Shown here: piece by piece, positions 14,947 to 23,315 of the stretch
Numbering within the stretch: the stretch's first letter is position 1
Layout of the letters: each line of letters starts with the position of its first letter
NCBI GenBank assembly: GCA_937942965.1
Contig: CALDGN010000315.1
Span: 1-36,771 of the forward strand
Origin: an uncultured Acidimicrobiales bacterium
GTDB taxonomy: Bacteria > Actinomycetota > Acidimicrobiia > Acidimicrobiales > UBA10347
Reading direction: 5' to 3'
DNA length: 36,771 nucleotides
The notes under the pieces: model-generated
The model's database searches: none
Told to the model about the DNA's origin: nothing
The model's input: the letters and a program-made list of their open reading frames with translations, nothing else
Program-made: the position numbers and the translations under genes

Positions 14947-15840
14947 TCAGCCTGCGGCGGCGTAGATCACGGCCAGCCCCGGCGCATCAGCGCGGACGTT
15001 GCCAGCAGCATCGCGTTCGCGCACCTCAGCTTGGCCCTCGGGGCAGGCCGAGAGGAACGGGCACCACGCGCAGAGCGGGCCGGTCGATGCGTCAAAGGTG
15101 CCGGACTCGCAGTCGGCGTTGAGTGACTGCCATGTGCCGGACAGCTCTTCGGTCGCCGTCGCAATGTTGCGCTCGGTCACCCGAACGCCAAGCGTGCGCT
15201 GACCGAGGTAGAGCAAACGGGCGCCGATAGGCAGCTGACCCGTGTGGGCCTGGAGCGCAGCCGCATACAACAAGACCTGTTTGAGTGGGCGATGTCGGAA
15301 CCGCTCCGCCGGTGCCTTGCCGGACTTGTAGTCGCTGACGACAAGCCCCTCGTCGTGCACATCGACCCGGTCGATGATGCCCCGGAACGGCACACCGCTG
15401 ATGTCGACCTGGACCTCGTGTTCGGTCGCATGGACCTGGGTGCTGTCAGGATCTTCGAGCGCCCACAGCCCGGCGATCGCAATCCACGACTTCCAGCGGA
15501 ACTCCTTGGAACCAGCATCGTTCAGACCGAGCGCCTGATAGTCGGACTCGCGCTCAAACTCGGGCCACAACGTGCGGGCGAGGGTCTTGGCTTGGTCTTG
15601 TGAGCGCTGGCCTTCGGGAAGCTGCAACAGGTGCTCGAGTACGAGGTGGGCGAACGTACCGACGAGTGCAGGGACCCCGGGCGGGTCGGGCAAACGGTCG
15701 ACGTAACGGTGGCGCCACTTGCGGGGGCACTGTTGATACAGGTTGGAGCTCGACGGCGACAGGTGCCGAGGCCGATAGTCGTCGCCCAGTCCGAGGTGCT
15801 CGGGGGCAACCTCGAGATCGGGACCGGGGACGAATTCCAT
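14947..15840 (-). CDS. RecB-like PD-(D/E)XK nuclease with Fe-S cysteines
   Basis: This protein of 297 residues from ATG 15840 has the RecB/AddB/Cas4-type layout. LSPSSSNLYQQCPRKWRHRYVDR holds the first cluster Cys, then come GTFAHLVLEHLL and the core motif FRGIIDRVDVHDEGLVVSDYKSGK with Asp (metal) and DYK (the D-x-K catalytic part). QVLLYAAAL (motif QxxxY) follows, and then the Cys triplet CAWCPFLSAC that completes a 4Fe-4S cluster. It is predicted to bind or cut DNA ends, but no helicase, Cas or AddA partner is nearby. A TTG at 15870 would add ten residues; ATG 15840 is preferred. It is divergent from the membrane protein gene at 15902. Confidence 0.85.
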   Translation of the reverse strand: MEFVPGPDLEVAPEHLGLGDDYRPRHLSPSSSNLYQQCPRKWRHRYVDRLPDPPGVPALVGTFAHLVLEHLLQLPEGQRSQDQAKTLARTLWPEFERESDYQALGLNDAGSKEFRWKSWIAIAGLWALEDPDSTQVHATEHEVQVDISGVPFRGIIDRVDVHDEGLVVSDYKSGKAPAERFRHRPLKQVLLYAAALQAHTGQLPIGARLLYLGQRTLGVRVTERNIATATEELSGTWQSLNADCESGTFDASTGPLCAWCPFLSACPEGQAEVRERDAAGNVRADAPGLAVIYAAAG

Positions 15841-15844
15841 ATAT

Positions 15845-15857
15845 GTAGTTCTACTAC
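15845..15857. promoter_or_regulatory. Inverted repeat in divergent promoter region
   Basis: GTAGT (15845-15849) and ACTAC (15853-15857) flank TCT, a perfect 5-bp repeat within the 61-bp gap between the nuclease and membrane protein starts. A nearby GTTC-G-GAAC (15881-15889) is also symmetric. Neither matches the CGAAC-N4-GTTCG SOS box. Confidence 0.25.
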
Positions 15858-15889
15858 GTGGGTGTGACAACCACGACCCTGTTCGGAAC

Positions 15890-15895
15890 TACGCT
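15890..15895 (+). promoter_or_regulatory. -10 hexamer TACGCT for membrane protein gene 15902
   Basis: TACGCT ends 6 nt before the ATG at 15902. GTGACA at 15864-15869 matches the -35 consensus in five of six positions but with a long 20-bp spacer. Confidence 0.48.
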
Positions 15896-15901
15896 CTGCC
15901 C

Positions 15902-16354
15902 ATGCTTGCCGCCGTAGGGGACACGCCCTACAACATCGTGCGCCTCGTTCACCTCTTCACGGTCATCGTTGGCACCGGGTTGGCGTTTGCAGCGCCGGTC
16001 ATTGCAGTGCGCGCTCGCCGTGGCGGAGGCGGCAAGCCGATGCAAGAACTCGTCGATGAAACGGCGTCGGCACTGATCTTCCCGATGTTGCTCGTCGCCG
16101 GCATGGCGGGCGGAGCGCTCGTCGGCATGAGTGATGACTTCTGGGACTTCAGCCAGACCTGGCTCGCCATTGGCGGCGCGGTCTGGATGCTGATCCTGGT
16201 GCTGGTGCTGGCGGTGTATCCGCCTCGCTGGCTCAGCCTGTTCAACCTGGCCGAGGAACGCAAGCGCATGCTCGGTGGCATGTTGCATCTCGCGCTCGCC
16301 GTGATGCTGGTCCTGATGGTTTGGAAGTTCGGCGCCCTCCCCGGCGCCTACTAA
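15902..16354 (+). CDS. Small integral membrane protein (DUF2269-like)
   Basis: This 150-residue protein has four predicted transmembrane helices: about 10-32, 58-76, 86-106 and 125-145. The N-terminal half carries YNIVRLVHLFTVIVGTG, with a His inside the first helix, which resembles the DUF2269/CopD-like group of small membrane proteins. A basic loop RARRGGGGKPM follows the first helix and an acidic SDDFWDFSQTW lies between the second and third. The function is not known; a role in ion or heme-linked transport would be speculation. It ends 32 nt before the convergent parE-type gene, without a visible terminator. Confidence 0.75.
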   Translation: MLAAVGDTPYNIVRLVHLFTVIVGTGLAFAAPVIAVRARRGGGGKPMQELVDETASALIFPMLLVAGMAGGALVGMSDDFWDFSQTWLAIGGAVWMLILVLVLAVYPPRWLSLFNLAEERKRMLGGMLHLALAVMLVLMVWKFGALPGAY

Positions 16355-16386
16355 TCAAACAGCGAGAAACTCTGTAAGCGAGCGAC

Positions 16387-18432
16387 TTAGACGTCGAGGG
16401 CTTCGCGGTCGAATAGGGTTGAGTTCTTGACCAGGTAGTTGCGGCGGTTTTCGACGTTGGAGCCCATGAGCACGTCGAACATTTCGGCGGCTTGTTTCAT
16501 CTCTTTGGCGTCTTGCATGGTGAGGCGTCGCAGGATCCGGGTCTCGGGATCCAAGGCGGCCGTGGCGAGTTCGTCGACGTTCATTTCGCCGAGGCCCTTG
16601 AATCGCTGCCAGCGGATGTTCTCGGCCTTGCGATTGCCCTTGGTGAGCTCTTTGGTGATCTCTTCTTTTTCGGCGTCGGTGAACGCTCGGTAGGTTTCGC
16701 CGCTGACCTTGGTCGTGAACAGCGGCGGTTGGGCGGCATACACCCGGCCGGCTTCGAGCATTGGGCGCATGTACTCGTGAATCAGCGTCAGTAGCAGACA
16801 GCGGATGTGGCTGCCATCGACGTCGGCGTCGCACAGGATCACGATGCGGCCGTAGCGGGCTTGCTCAATGTCGAATGCTTCGCCGCTGCCAGCACCGACG
16901 GCGGTGAACAGGGCTTGGGCTTCGGTGTTGTCGAGGACCTGCTTGGTGGTGGCCTTGGCGGCATTCACGACCTTGCCCCGTAGCGGCAGGATGGCCATCG
17001 TTTCGCTGTTGCGGCCCGCCTTGGCCGGACCGGCGGCCGAATCGCCCTCGACGATGAGCAGCTCGCTGTCCATGCCGTGCTTGCGACAGTCGGCCAGCTT
17101 GGCGGGCATGCCGCCGGAGCCGAGGCTGGCGGCTTTGCGCTTGTTCTCGAGCACCTGGCGACTGGCGACACGGTTGAGCACTGCAGTGGCCATCTTGTCG
17201 CGCAACGCGTTGACGTGGCTCTTCGGGCCCTCGCCATCGAACCAGGCGGTGAGGCCGGTCTTGACGACTTCGTACACGATGCTCTGAATAGCCGGGGTGC
17301 CGAGTTCACGTTTGGTCTGACCGCGGAACTGAGGTTCGGGGAACGTCACCTTGACCGCAGCAACGAGTCCTTCGTGGACATCGTCTTTGACGGCACGGTC
17401 CTTGTCTTGCTTGGCGAGCTTGGCGAGCTTCTTGGTGCCGGGCAGGAGCTTGTCGTTGATGGCACGAGTGAGCGCACGTTCGAAGCCGGTCAGGTGCGTA
17501 CCGCCATCGGGCGTCGGCACGGTGTTGACGAACGAGGCAACTGATGTCTCGTAGCTGGTGGTCCAGCGCATGGCGACGTCGACCATGCACTCTCGTTCGA
17601 CCGTCGTCATCTTGCCGTTGACGGGCACCTTTTCTTCGAAGGTCTCGATGCCGCTGAGGGTGATGACGCGAGTGACGTGGTCGCCTTGGCTTTCGTATTC
17701 GACGAGATCCTTGAGGCCGCCCCGTGACAGGAACTCTTCTTGGTTCTGGCTGCCGGTTCGCTTGTCGGTCAGGACGATCTTGAGGCCAGGCACCAAGAAG
17801 GTGGCCCGGGCAACCCGGTCGCGCACGGTGTCGTAGTCGATCGTCGCGTCAGGATCGAAGATGTCCCAGTCCGGCCAGAATCGGATCCGAGTTCCGGTCT
17901 TGTTCTTCGAGATCTTCTTGATCTTCTCGAGCTCGTGGGTGGCCTTGAACTTGGAGCCGTCGAACCGGCCAGCGATGCGCTCGTTGAACGACAAGCGCCA
18001 GGTGTAGCCATCGCGGTCGACTTCGGCGACGAGCTTGTTGGCCAGCGCGTTGACGACCGATGCGCCGACGCCGTGGAGGCCGCCAGAAGCGCCGTATGCG
18101 CCGCCGCCGAACTTGCCGCCCGCGTGCAGTTCGGTCAGGACGACTTCGAGGGCCGAGACCTTGCGCTTAGCGTGCTTGCCGATCGGGATACCACGGCCGT
18201 TATCGATGACTTCGATCGACTTGTCTCGGTGGAAAACGACCTCGACCTTGTTGGCGTGGCCCGCGGCGGCTTCGTCGACACCATTGTCGATGAGCTCCCA
18301 GACGAGGTGCACGAGACCCTGCGAGCCGGTGCCGCCGATGTACATGCCCGGGCGCTTGCGGACGGCGTCGAGGCCTTCGAGGGTTTGGATGGCATCAGCG
18401 TCGTAGCCAGTGGACTTCTTCTTGGTCGCCAT
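16387..18432 (-). CDS. parE: DNA topoisomerase (ATP-hydrolysing) subunit B, ParE-like
   Basis: This 681-residue protein contains the GHKL ATPase with WELIDNGVDE (Glu46, Asn50), IDNGRGIPIG (Asp77) and GGLHGVGASVVNALA at about 117-131. The transducer domain follows, then the TOPRIM metal residues EGDSA (462-466) and DADVDGSH (535-542), and the family ending RFKGLGEMN with a short tail. It is the ATP-driven partner of the A subunit encoded just upstream; together they cut and reseal both DNA strands. EGDSAAGPAK differs from the usual EGDSAGGSAK. The start ATG has AAGGAA 5 nt upstream. I call it ParE-like rather than GyrB because the partner lacks a GyrA box; an orthology test against the oriC-linked gyrase is required. 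Confidence 0.85.
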   Translation of the reverse strand: MATKKKSTGYDADAIQTLEGLDAVRKRPGMYIGGTGSQGLVHLVWELIDNGVDEAAAGHANKVEVVFHRDKSIEVIDNGRGIPIGKHAKRKVSALEVVLTELHAGGKFGGGAYGASGGLHGVGASVVNALANKLVAEVDRDGYTWRLSFNERIAGRFDGSKFKATHELEKIKKISKNKTGTRIRFWPDWDIFDPDATIDYDTVRDRVARATFLVPGLKIVLTDKRTGSQNQEEFLSRGGLKDLVEYESQGDHVTRVITLSGIETFEEKVPVNGKMTTVERECMVDVAMRWTTSYETSVASFVNTVPTPDGGTHLTGFERALTRAINDKLLPGTKKLAKLAKQDKDRAVKDDVHEGLVAAVKVTFPEPQFRGQTKRELGTPAIQSIVYEVVKTGLTAWFDGEGPKSHVNALRDKMATAVLNRVASRQVLENKRKAASLGSGGMPAKLADCRKHGMDSELLIVEGDSAAGPAKAGRNSETMAILPLRGKVVNAAKATTKQVLDNTEAQALFTAVGAGSGEAFDIEQARYGRIVILCDADVDGSHIRCLLLTLIHEYMRPMLEAGRVYAAQPPLFTTKVSGETYRAFTDAEKEEITKELTKGNRKAENIRWQRFKGLGEMNVDELATAALDPETRILRRLTMQDAKEMKQAAEMFDVLMGSNVENRRNYLVKNSTLFDREALDV

Positions 18433-18508
18433 AGCGGTTCCTTGTGGTGGGGCTTCGGCCAGGTACGGGACGACGGTGCGTTACCGCCGGCGGCTTTCCA
18501 GCGGACTG

Positions 18509-20938
18509 TTACCAACGGACTGGGCCGAGGTCGAGGATCTGTCGGTCGGTGGCGGATGCGGAAAGGTCACGCTTGGTTGGCTCCAACGGGAACGCAACCG
18601 GCGTGGGGTCAAGCTTGCTGTGGTCTTCGTCGGTCGACATGAGGACCCAAAGGTTCTCGGCCGAGCCGATGTAGGCGGCGCGGAGCGGCTTGTCGTCACG
18701 CAGCTTGTGTAAGCGCACACCCCCCGTGCCGCGGCCCTTGACCGGGATCTCGTCGAACGGCGTCGCCTTGGCTTCGGCGACAGGGGAGACCGAGATGATC
18801 ACGCCGTCCCAGACCTCGGGGTCGACCGGGCCAGCTGCGGTGATCTTGGCGCCGTCTTTGAGCTTCATGCCGGCTACGCCAGCAGCACCGCGGCCTTGGA
18901 CGCTGATGGCGTCGACGCTGGTGCGCAGTGCGTTGGCGTTGTCGGCGACCATGATGATGTCGGCGCCGTCAGGGCACGCGAACGCAGCGGCCAGGTCGTC
19001 GCCATCTTTGAGACGCATGACGGTGCTGCCGCTACGAGTCCCTTCGAGCTCTTCGATCGTCAGGCGCTTGGCGACACCGTTGCGGGTGACGAGCACCAGG
19101 TGACCGTTGATCGGGCCAGACACGATCGTGAGCGCTCGCTCGCCCTTGTTCATGCCGAAGAGCTGGTCAGCGGGCACGCCCCGGGTGCGTCCGGCGACAT
19201 CGCCCACGTCGTGTACGAGCGCAGAGAGCCCGCGCCCCTCAGAGGTGATGGCCCACACCTGTGCCGTCGTCGAGGTCTCGACCTGGGTCACGACGAGATC
19301 GTGGCGGCCAGGCTTGTTGCGCTTGGCGCCTTCGAGTGCTTCGCGGCCAATCTGGCCCGAGGTCGTGAGCGACACGAGGCAGGCCTCGTCGGTGACTTCG
19401 GCGGGCTGCGAAATATCGCCAGGGGAGAAGGTCTCGAGGTCGCCGACGTTGACGATCTCGCTGCGACGGGGCCGGCCGTATTCTTCGACGAGTTCGTCGA
19501 GTTCGGTCATAACGAGCTTGCGTTGACGGGTCTCGCTGGCCAGCAACTTCTCGTAATCATCGATCGTCGACAGCAGCTGGTCGCGCTCGTCGATGAGCTT
19601 CTGCATCTCGAGGCCAACGAGGCGCCGGAACTGCATGTCGAGAATGTGGGTGGCTTGGATCTCGCTCAGGCTGAGCTCGTCGCACAGCTTCTGGCGAGCT
19701 TCGGGAACCGTCTCGGAGTTCCGGATGATCGAGATGACCTGATCGATGTTGTCGAGGGCAATCAGCAAGCCCTGGACGACGTGCAGCCGTGCCTGAGCCC
19801 GCTCAAGGCGGTACTGGGTACGCCGGATGATGACATCGAGACGGTGGTCGATGTAGTGCTTGCACAGGTCGTACAGCGGCAAGGTGGTCGGCACGCCATT
19901 GACGAGCGCAACGTTGTTCACCGAGAAGGTGTCCTCGAGCGGCGTCATCCGGTACAGCTGGGCCAGCACGGCTTGTGGGTTGACGCCGACCTGGCAATCG
20001 ATCTGCAAGCGCAGGCCGAGGGTGCGGTCGCTCAGGTTGGTGATCGCGGCGACGCCCTCGAGTTTCTCGGCTTCGAGGAGCGCGTTGACCCGGGCGACGA
20101 CCTTTTCGGGGCCGACGAGATAGGGGAGCTCGGTGATGATGATGCCCTGGCGCTTCGGCGTGAGCTGCTCGATGTGAGCACGAGCCCGGACCGTGACCGA
20201 ACCCTTGCCGGTGGCGTACATCTCGGCCAGGCCGTCATCGACGATGATGGCGCCGGTCGGGAAGTCGGGGCCCGGCACTGCAGCGAGCAGTTCGTGCACG
20301 GTCGGCTTGGGCCGACGCTGGGTCAACACGATGCGGATGGCCTCGGCAACCTCGGCGAGATTGTGGGGTGCCATCGAGGTCGCCATGCCGACGGCAATAC
20401 CGCTCGTGCCGTTGACGAGCAGGTTTGGCAACAAGCCAGGAAGGCACTCGGGCTCGGTGCCCTCGCCGTCATAGGTCGGGCGCCACTCGACGGTGTTCTC
20501 GTCGAGCTCGTCGAGCATCGACATCGCGGCCTGCGAGAGTCGACACTCGGTATAACGGTGGGCCGCAGGCGGTTCGTCGAGGCTGCCGAAGTTGCCCTGC
20601 GGGTCGATCAGCGTGACGTTCTTGGCAAAGTCCTGGCCCATGCGCACGAGGGCGTCATAGATCGCCGAGTCGCCGTGCGGATGGAAGTTGCCCATGGTGT
20701 CGCCAACAACACGGGCGCACTTGCGGTGCGGTCCATCAGGGCGAATGCCCATGTTGAGCATGGAGTAGAGAATGCGTCGTTGGACGGGTTTGAGACCGTC
20801 TCGGACGTCGGGAATTGCCCGGCTCGTGATGACCGACAGCGAGTACGCGAGAAACGACTCCGACATCTCGTCGGCGACGGAAACATCAATGACTTCGCGA
20901 GCGAAGTCAGGAGCCAGCGGCAGCTGATCCTGAGGCAT
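18509..20938 (-). CDS. parC: DNA topoisomerase (ATP-hydrolysing) subunit A, ParC-like
   Basis: This 809-residue protein has the full breakage-reunion domain with the catalytic pair Arg128-Tyr129 in AAHRYTECRL and the helix HPHGDSAIYDALVRM, where Ser91 and Asp95 are the usual quinolone-contact positions in their susceptible form. A coiled-coil tower and a C-terminal beta-pinwheel follow from about residue 500. The first pinwheel blade, where gyrases carry the GyrA box QRRGGKG, reads GAKRNKPGRHD instead; later blades keep GRGAAG and GRGTGG turns. Loss of the box predicts no negative supercoiling activity, i.e. a decatenating topoisomerase IV type. CATACT lies six bases before the ATG as a likely -10 box. 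It is the first gene of the pair, 76 nt ahead of parE. Confidence 0.85.
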   Translation of the reverse strand: MPQDQLPLAPDFAREVIDVSVADEMSESFLAYSLSVITSRAIPDVRDGLKPVQRRILYSMLNMGIRPDGPHRKCARVVGDTMGNFHPHGDSAIYDALVRMGQDFAKNVTLIDPQGNFGSLDEPPAAHRYTECRLSQAAMSMLDELDENTVEWRPTYDGEGTEPECLPGLLPNLLVNGTSGIAVGMATSMAPHNLAEVAEAIRIVLTQRRPKPTVHELLAAVPGPDFPTGAIIVDDGLAEMYATGKGSVTVRARAHIEQLTPKRQGIIITELPYLVGPEKVVARVNALLEAEKLEGVAAITNLSDRTLGLRLQIDCQVGVNPQAVLAQLYRMTPLEDTFSVNNVALVNGVPTTLPLYDLCKHYIDHRLDVIIRRTQYRLERAQARLHVVQGLLIALDNIDQVISIIRNSETVPEARQKLCDELSLSEIQATHILDMQFRRLVGLEMQKLIDERDQLLSTIDDYEKLLASETRQRKLVMTELDELVEEYGRPRRSEIVNVGDLETFSPGDISQPAEVTDEACLVSLTTSGQIGREALEGAKRNKPGRHDLVVTQVETSTTAQVWAITSEGRGLSALVHDVGDVAGRTRGVPADQLFGMNKGERALTIVSGPINGHLVLVTRNGVAKRLTIEELEGTRSGSTVMRLKDGDDLAAAFACPDGADIIMVADNANALRTSVDAISVQGRGAAGVAGMKLKDGAKITAAGPVDPEVWDGVIISVSPVAEAKATPFDEIPVKGRGTGGVRLHKLRDDKPLRAAYIGSAENLWVLMSTDEDHSKLDPTPVAFPLEPTKRDLSASATDRQILDLGPVRW

Positions 20939-21022
20939 GTGTCGAGTATGGCATCGGCCTACGACAGCCCCGCGGCACTGCGGCGGGACTCCCCAAATCT
21001 CTCCACGGCCCTGCGTGCAACA

Positions 21023-21043
21023 AAGCCCCGATCGGGCCTGCTT
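21023..21043 (-). terminator. Probable terminator after gene 21053-21949
   Basis: Read on the minus strand, AAGC (with a 3-nt bulge) then CCC-GATC-GGG then GCTT form a short stem followed by TTGTTG. The stem is weak but well placed, 10 nt after the stop codon and upstream of the parC promoter. Confidence 0.45.
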
Positions 21044-21052
21044 GGGCGAGGA

Positions 21053-21949
21053 CTAGAAGCCGGTTTGGGCCGGGAAACGGAACCCGAAGCAGGTGCTGTC
21101 GGTTGCGCACAACGCTCCCGAGCCTGAGCCGAGGCTGGTGATGGTCAGCTCGGCATCGATCGTCGACACGTCGTCGGTATCGACCAGGCTGTCGCTCTCG
21201 TAGCTGCCGGCAAGGTCGGCGACGACCTGTGGCGAGTCCGAGGCGGACCACTCGAATGGCCCGCTCATCGACATCGTGACCCGGGTCTCGTCGACCATCG
21301 ACATGTCGAGGGCGCCCGTGAACGAGCCGGTGCCGTCTTCGTTGAAGGTCAGGCTGACCTCGTTGCGAGCCACGGTGGCGCCTTCGTCCTCGAAGACTCG
21401 AGTGAAGAACGAGCCGTTGACCGTGCCAGCGGTGATCCGTGCAGGCACGTCGAGGGCGGCGAGGTCGTCGTCATCACCGGTCGCCGGCGCCGGAGTTGGT
21501 TCGACGGCGGCAACGATCTCGGGTGTCGCCGTGGGATCGGGGATCGGGATCGCCGTCGGTGCTGCCTCGGTGGCGCCGAGCTCCTCTTGGGGGATTGGTT
21601 CGCCGGATTCGTCGGTGAGCACCTGTGCCGGCTGCGCTGCTGTCGATGCGGCATCGCCGGCAATCGCGTCGCTCGTGGCTGTATCGCCAGTCGCTGCTGC
21701 GGCGGGATCCGGCGCAGGCACCGAGAAGGCGGCGTCGAGTTCGTCGTCGCTGTCGTCCGACTCGGTCGCAACTGGGGCGTCTGCGAGCAGCGCCGATGCT
21801 TCTTGAGGCGTGACCGCGATGCCGATCGAGTCGAGCTGCGGCTTGTCGCTGAGTCCGAGGAGCAGCGCGACAATGGTGACGCCAGCGGCCAACAGCAGGA
21901 TCACTGCCATGGACGACCGGGTGTTGTCGGGCGCATAACTCGGCTTCAT
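21053..21949 (-). CDS. Membrane-anchored extracytoplasmic protein, unknown domain
   Basis: This 298-residue protein has one transmembrane segment at about residues 14-32 (MAVILLLAAGVTIVALLLG) with a short cytosolic N-terminus. A long acidic Ala/Thr/Pro linker at about 50-160 includes PTAIPIPDPTATPE. The outer domain has about 130 residues of regular beta strands (ITAGTVNGSFFTRVF, VSLTFNEDGTGSFTGALDMSM) and ends with two Cys in ALCATDSTCFGF, which could form a disulfide. The strand pattern recalls a lipocalin-like or beta-barrel fold, but no family is recognised. It lies 97 nt after moeA and may be read from the plsY-galU-moeA transcript. It shares the anchored-stalk architecture of the CAP protein. 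Confidence 0.7.
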   Translation of the reverse strand: MKPSYAPDNTRSSMAVILLLAAGVTIVALLLGLSDKPQLDSIGIAVTPQEASALLADAPVATESDDSDDELDAAFSVPAPDPAAAATGDTATSDAIAGDAASTAAQPAQVLTDESGEPIPQEELGATEAAPTAIPIPDPTATPEIVAAVEPTPAPATGDDDDLAALDVPARITAGTVNGSFFTRVFEDEGATVARNEVSLTFNEDGTGSFTGALDMSMVDETRVTMSMSGPFEWSASDSPQVVADLAGSYESDSLVDTDDVSTIDAELTITSLGSGSGALCATDSTCFGFRFPAQTGF

Positions 21950-21961
21950 CGGGCCACCGTT

Positions 21962-22057
21962 CTAGCCGCTCAGCGCAGCGGCGCGGCTGCTTATGGCCGA
22001 GCAATCCAGCGAGGCAGAGACGAGGTCGACTGACGCTTCGGTGACGCTACGAGGCAT
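21962..22057 (-). CDS. Candidate 31-residue ORF overlapping the end of moeA
   Basis: ATG 22057 lies inside the last codons of moeA (ATGCCTCGTAG contains the moeA stop) and opens a 31-codon frame that ends 12 nt before the next gene. The composition (Ser, Ala, Val) is unremarkable and no ribosome site is seen. The overlap would allow translational coupling, but third-position GC looks lower than in neighbouring genes. Low confidence; conservation must decide. Confidence 0.15.
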   Translation of the reverse strand: MPRSVTEASVDLVSASLDCSAISSRAAALSG

Positions 22058-23258
22058 GGAGGAGTACCAATTCGGCCTGGTCGCCCGCTTCGACGCCAGA
22101 ACCGTCGGGCAGCAGTGCGAGTCCTGAGGCTGCGGCCATTGCCGAGAGCTGATGCGAGCCTTGCCCGCCAGCGGACCGGAAGAAGGCCTGGCCGTTCTCC
22201 CAGCGCACTTCGACGCGTGCAAAGTGGGTCTTGCCGTCGGGGCCACGACGCATCGCCTCGTCGGCGGTGCCAAGGACCCGAGGGCGGTGGGCATCTTCGA
22301 GAGGGATACCACGCATCAGTCGCAGCCCAGGACGAGCGAACAGCTCGAACGACACCATTGACGACACGGGGTTGCCGGGCAGTCCAAAGATTGGCGTGCC
22401 ATCGAGCGTGCCGAACGCGAGCGGCTTGGCTGGCTTGATCGCAATCTGCATCCAGCGCATGTCGGCGATCCGCTTGAGCACCATCTTCACGAAGTCGAAG
22501 TCGCCCATGCTGACGCCGCCGCTGGTGATCAGCGCGTCGCACGAGGCTGCACCAGATCGCAGCGCTGCTTCGACCGCGTCTTCGTCGTCTCGAATCAGGC
22601 CGAGGTCGACGGTGTCGCAACCGGCTTGGGCCACCAGCGACAGAATCGTGTGACGGTTCGAGTCCCGGATCTGGCCGGGAGCGAGTGCCTGTGGGCCTTC
22701 GACGAGCTCGTCTCCGGTCGACATGACCCCGACGAGCGGACGGCGATGTGCGCTGATCGAGGCGATGCCGAGCGTCGCGAGCACGCCGATGTGGCCGGGC
22801 TGTAGCAGCGTGCCGCTCTCGAACACGGTCTGGTTGGGCTGCATGTCCTCGCCGGCGCGGCGAACCGCGGCTCCGGAGGAGACGCCTTCGAGGATGCGCA
22901 CGGCATCGGCGCCATCAGGGTTCTCGGTGTTTTCGACCATGACGACAGCATCGGCACCTGCCGGCATGGGCGCACCCGTCATGATGCGAACTGCGGTGCC
23001 GGGCGTGACGTCGACCGTGGGCGCTTCGCCCGCAGCGATTGCACCGGCGACCTGCAGGACCGTCGGAGCGTCGGCGGTGTCCGCAGCGATGACGGCGTAC
23101 CCGTCGACGGCCGTGTTGTCGAACGGAGGGACCTGCTCGGTCGACTCGATCGGCTCAGCGGTCACGAGGCCGAGCGCATCGAACGCAGGGAACGACTCAG
23201 CCGGAAGCGGAGCGCATTGGCTGAGCACGTACTGCTGGGCTTCGGAAAGAGGAATCAT
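22047..23258 (-). CDS. moeA: Molybdopterin molybdotransferase
   Basis: This 403-residue cytosolic enzyme inserts molybdate into adenylylated molybdopterin in the last step of Mo-cofactor synthesis. Family marks in order are PPFDNTAVDGYAV at residues 44-56, RIMTGAPMPAGADAVV at 91-106, GVMSTGDELVEG at 177-188, ITSGGVSMGDFDF at 244-256 and GLPGNPVSSMVSF in domain III. The length is normal. GGAAGG lies 5 nt before the ATG. It is the third gene of a run with plsY and galU. The galU-moeA linkage is common in actinobacteria. No other Mo-cofactor gene is in the window. Confidence 0.95.
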   Translation of the reverse strand: MIPLSEAQQYVLSQCAPLPAESFPAFDALGLVTAEPIESTEQVPPFDNTAVDGYAVIAADTADAPTVLQVAGAIAAGEAPTVDVTPGTAVRIMTGAPMPAGADAVVMVENTENPDGADAVRILEGVSSGAAVRRAGEDMQPNQTVFESGTLLQPGHIGVLATLGIASISAHRRPLVGVMSTGDELVEGPQALAPGQIRDSNRHTILSLVAQAGCDTVDLGLIRDDEDAVEAALRSGAASCDALITSGGVSMGDFDFVKMVLKRIADMRWMQIAIKPAKPLAFGTLDGTPIFGLPGNPVSSMVSFELFARPGLRLMRGIPLEDAHRPRVLGTADEAMRRGPDGKTHFARVEVRWENGQAFFRSAGGQGSHQLSAMAAASGLALLPDGSGVEAGDQAELVLLHAS

Positions 23259-23315
23259 GCGGCCCTTCCAGGTGTGCGAGTTGTTGTCGAGTGGCGGAGT
23301 GCGTGAGCGAAACGC

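Noticed and set aside
15881..15889. GTTCGGAAC as an SOS (LexA) box
   Set aside because: The spacing and half-sites do not match the actinobacterial CGAAC-N4-GTTCG consensus.
18896..21127. 743-codon open frame on the plus strand opposite parC
   Set aside because: It mirrors the codon periodicity of the topoisomerase gene. The product is a Glu/Val/Asp/Leu-rich string without any recognisable motif.
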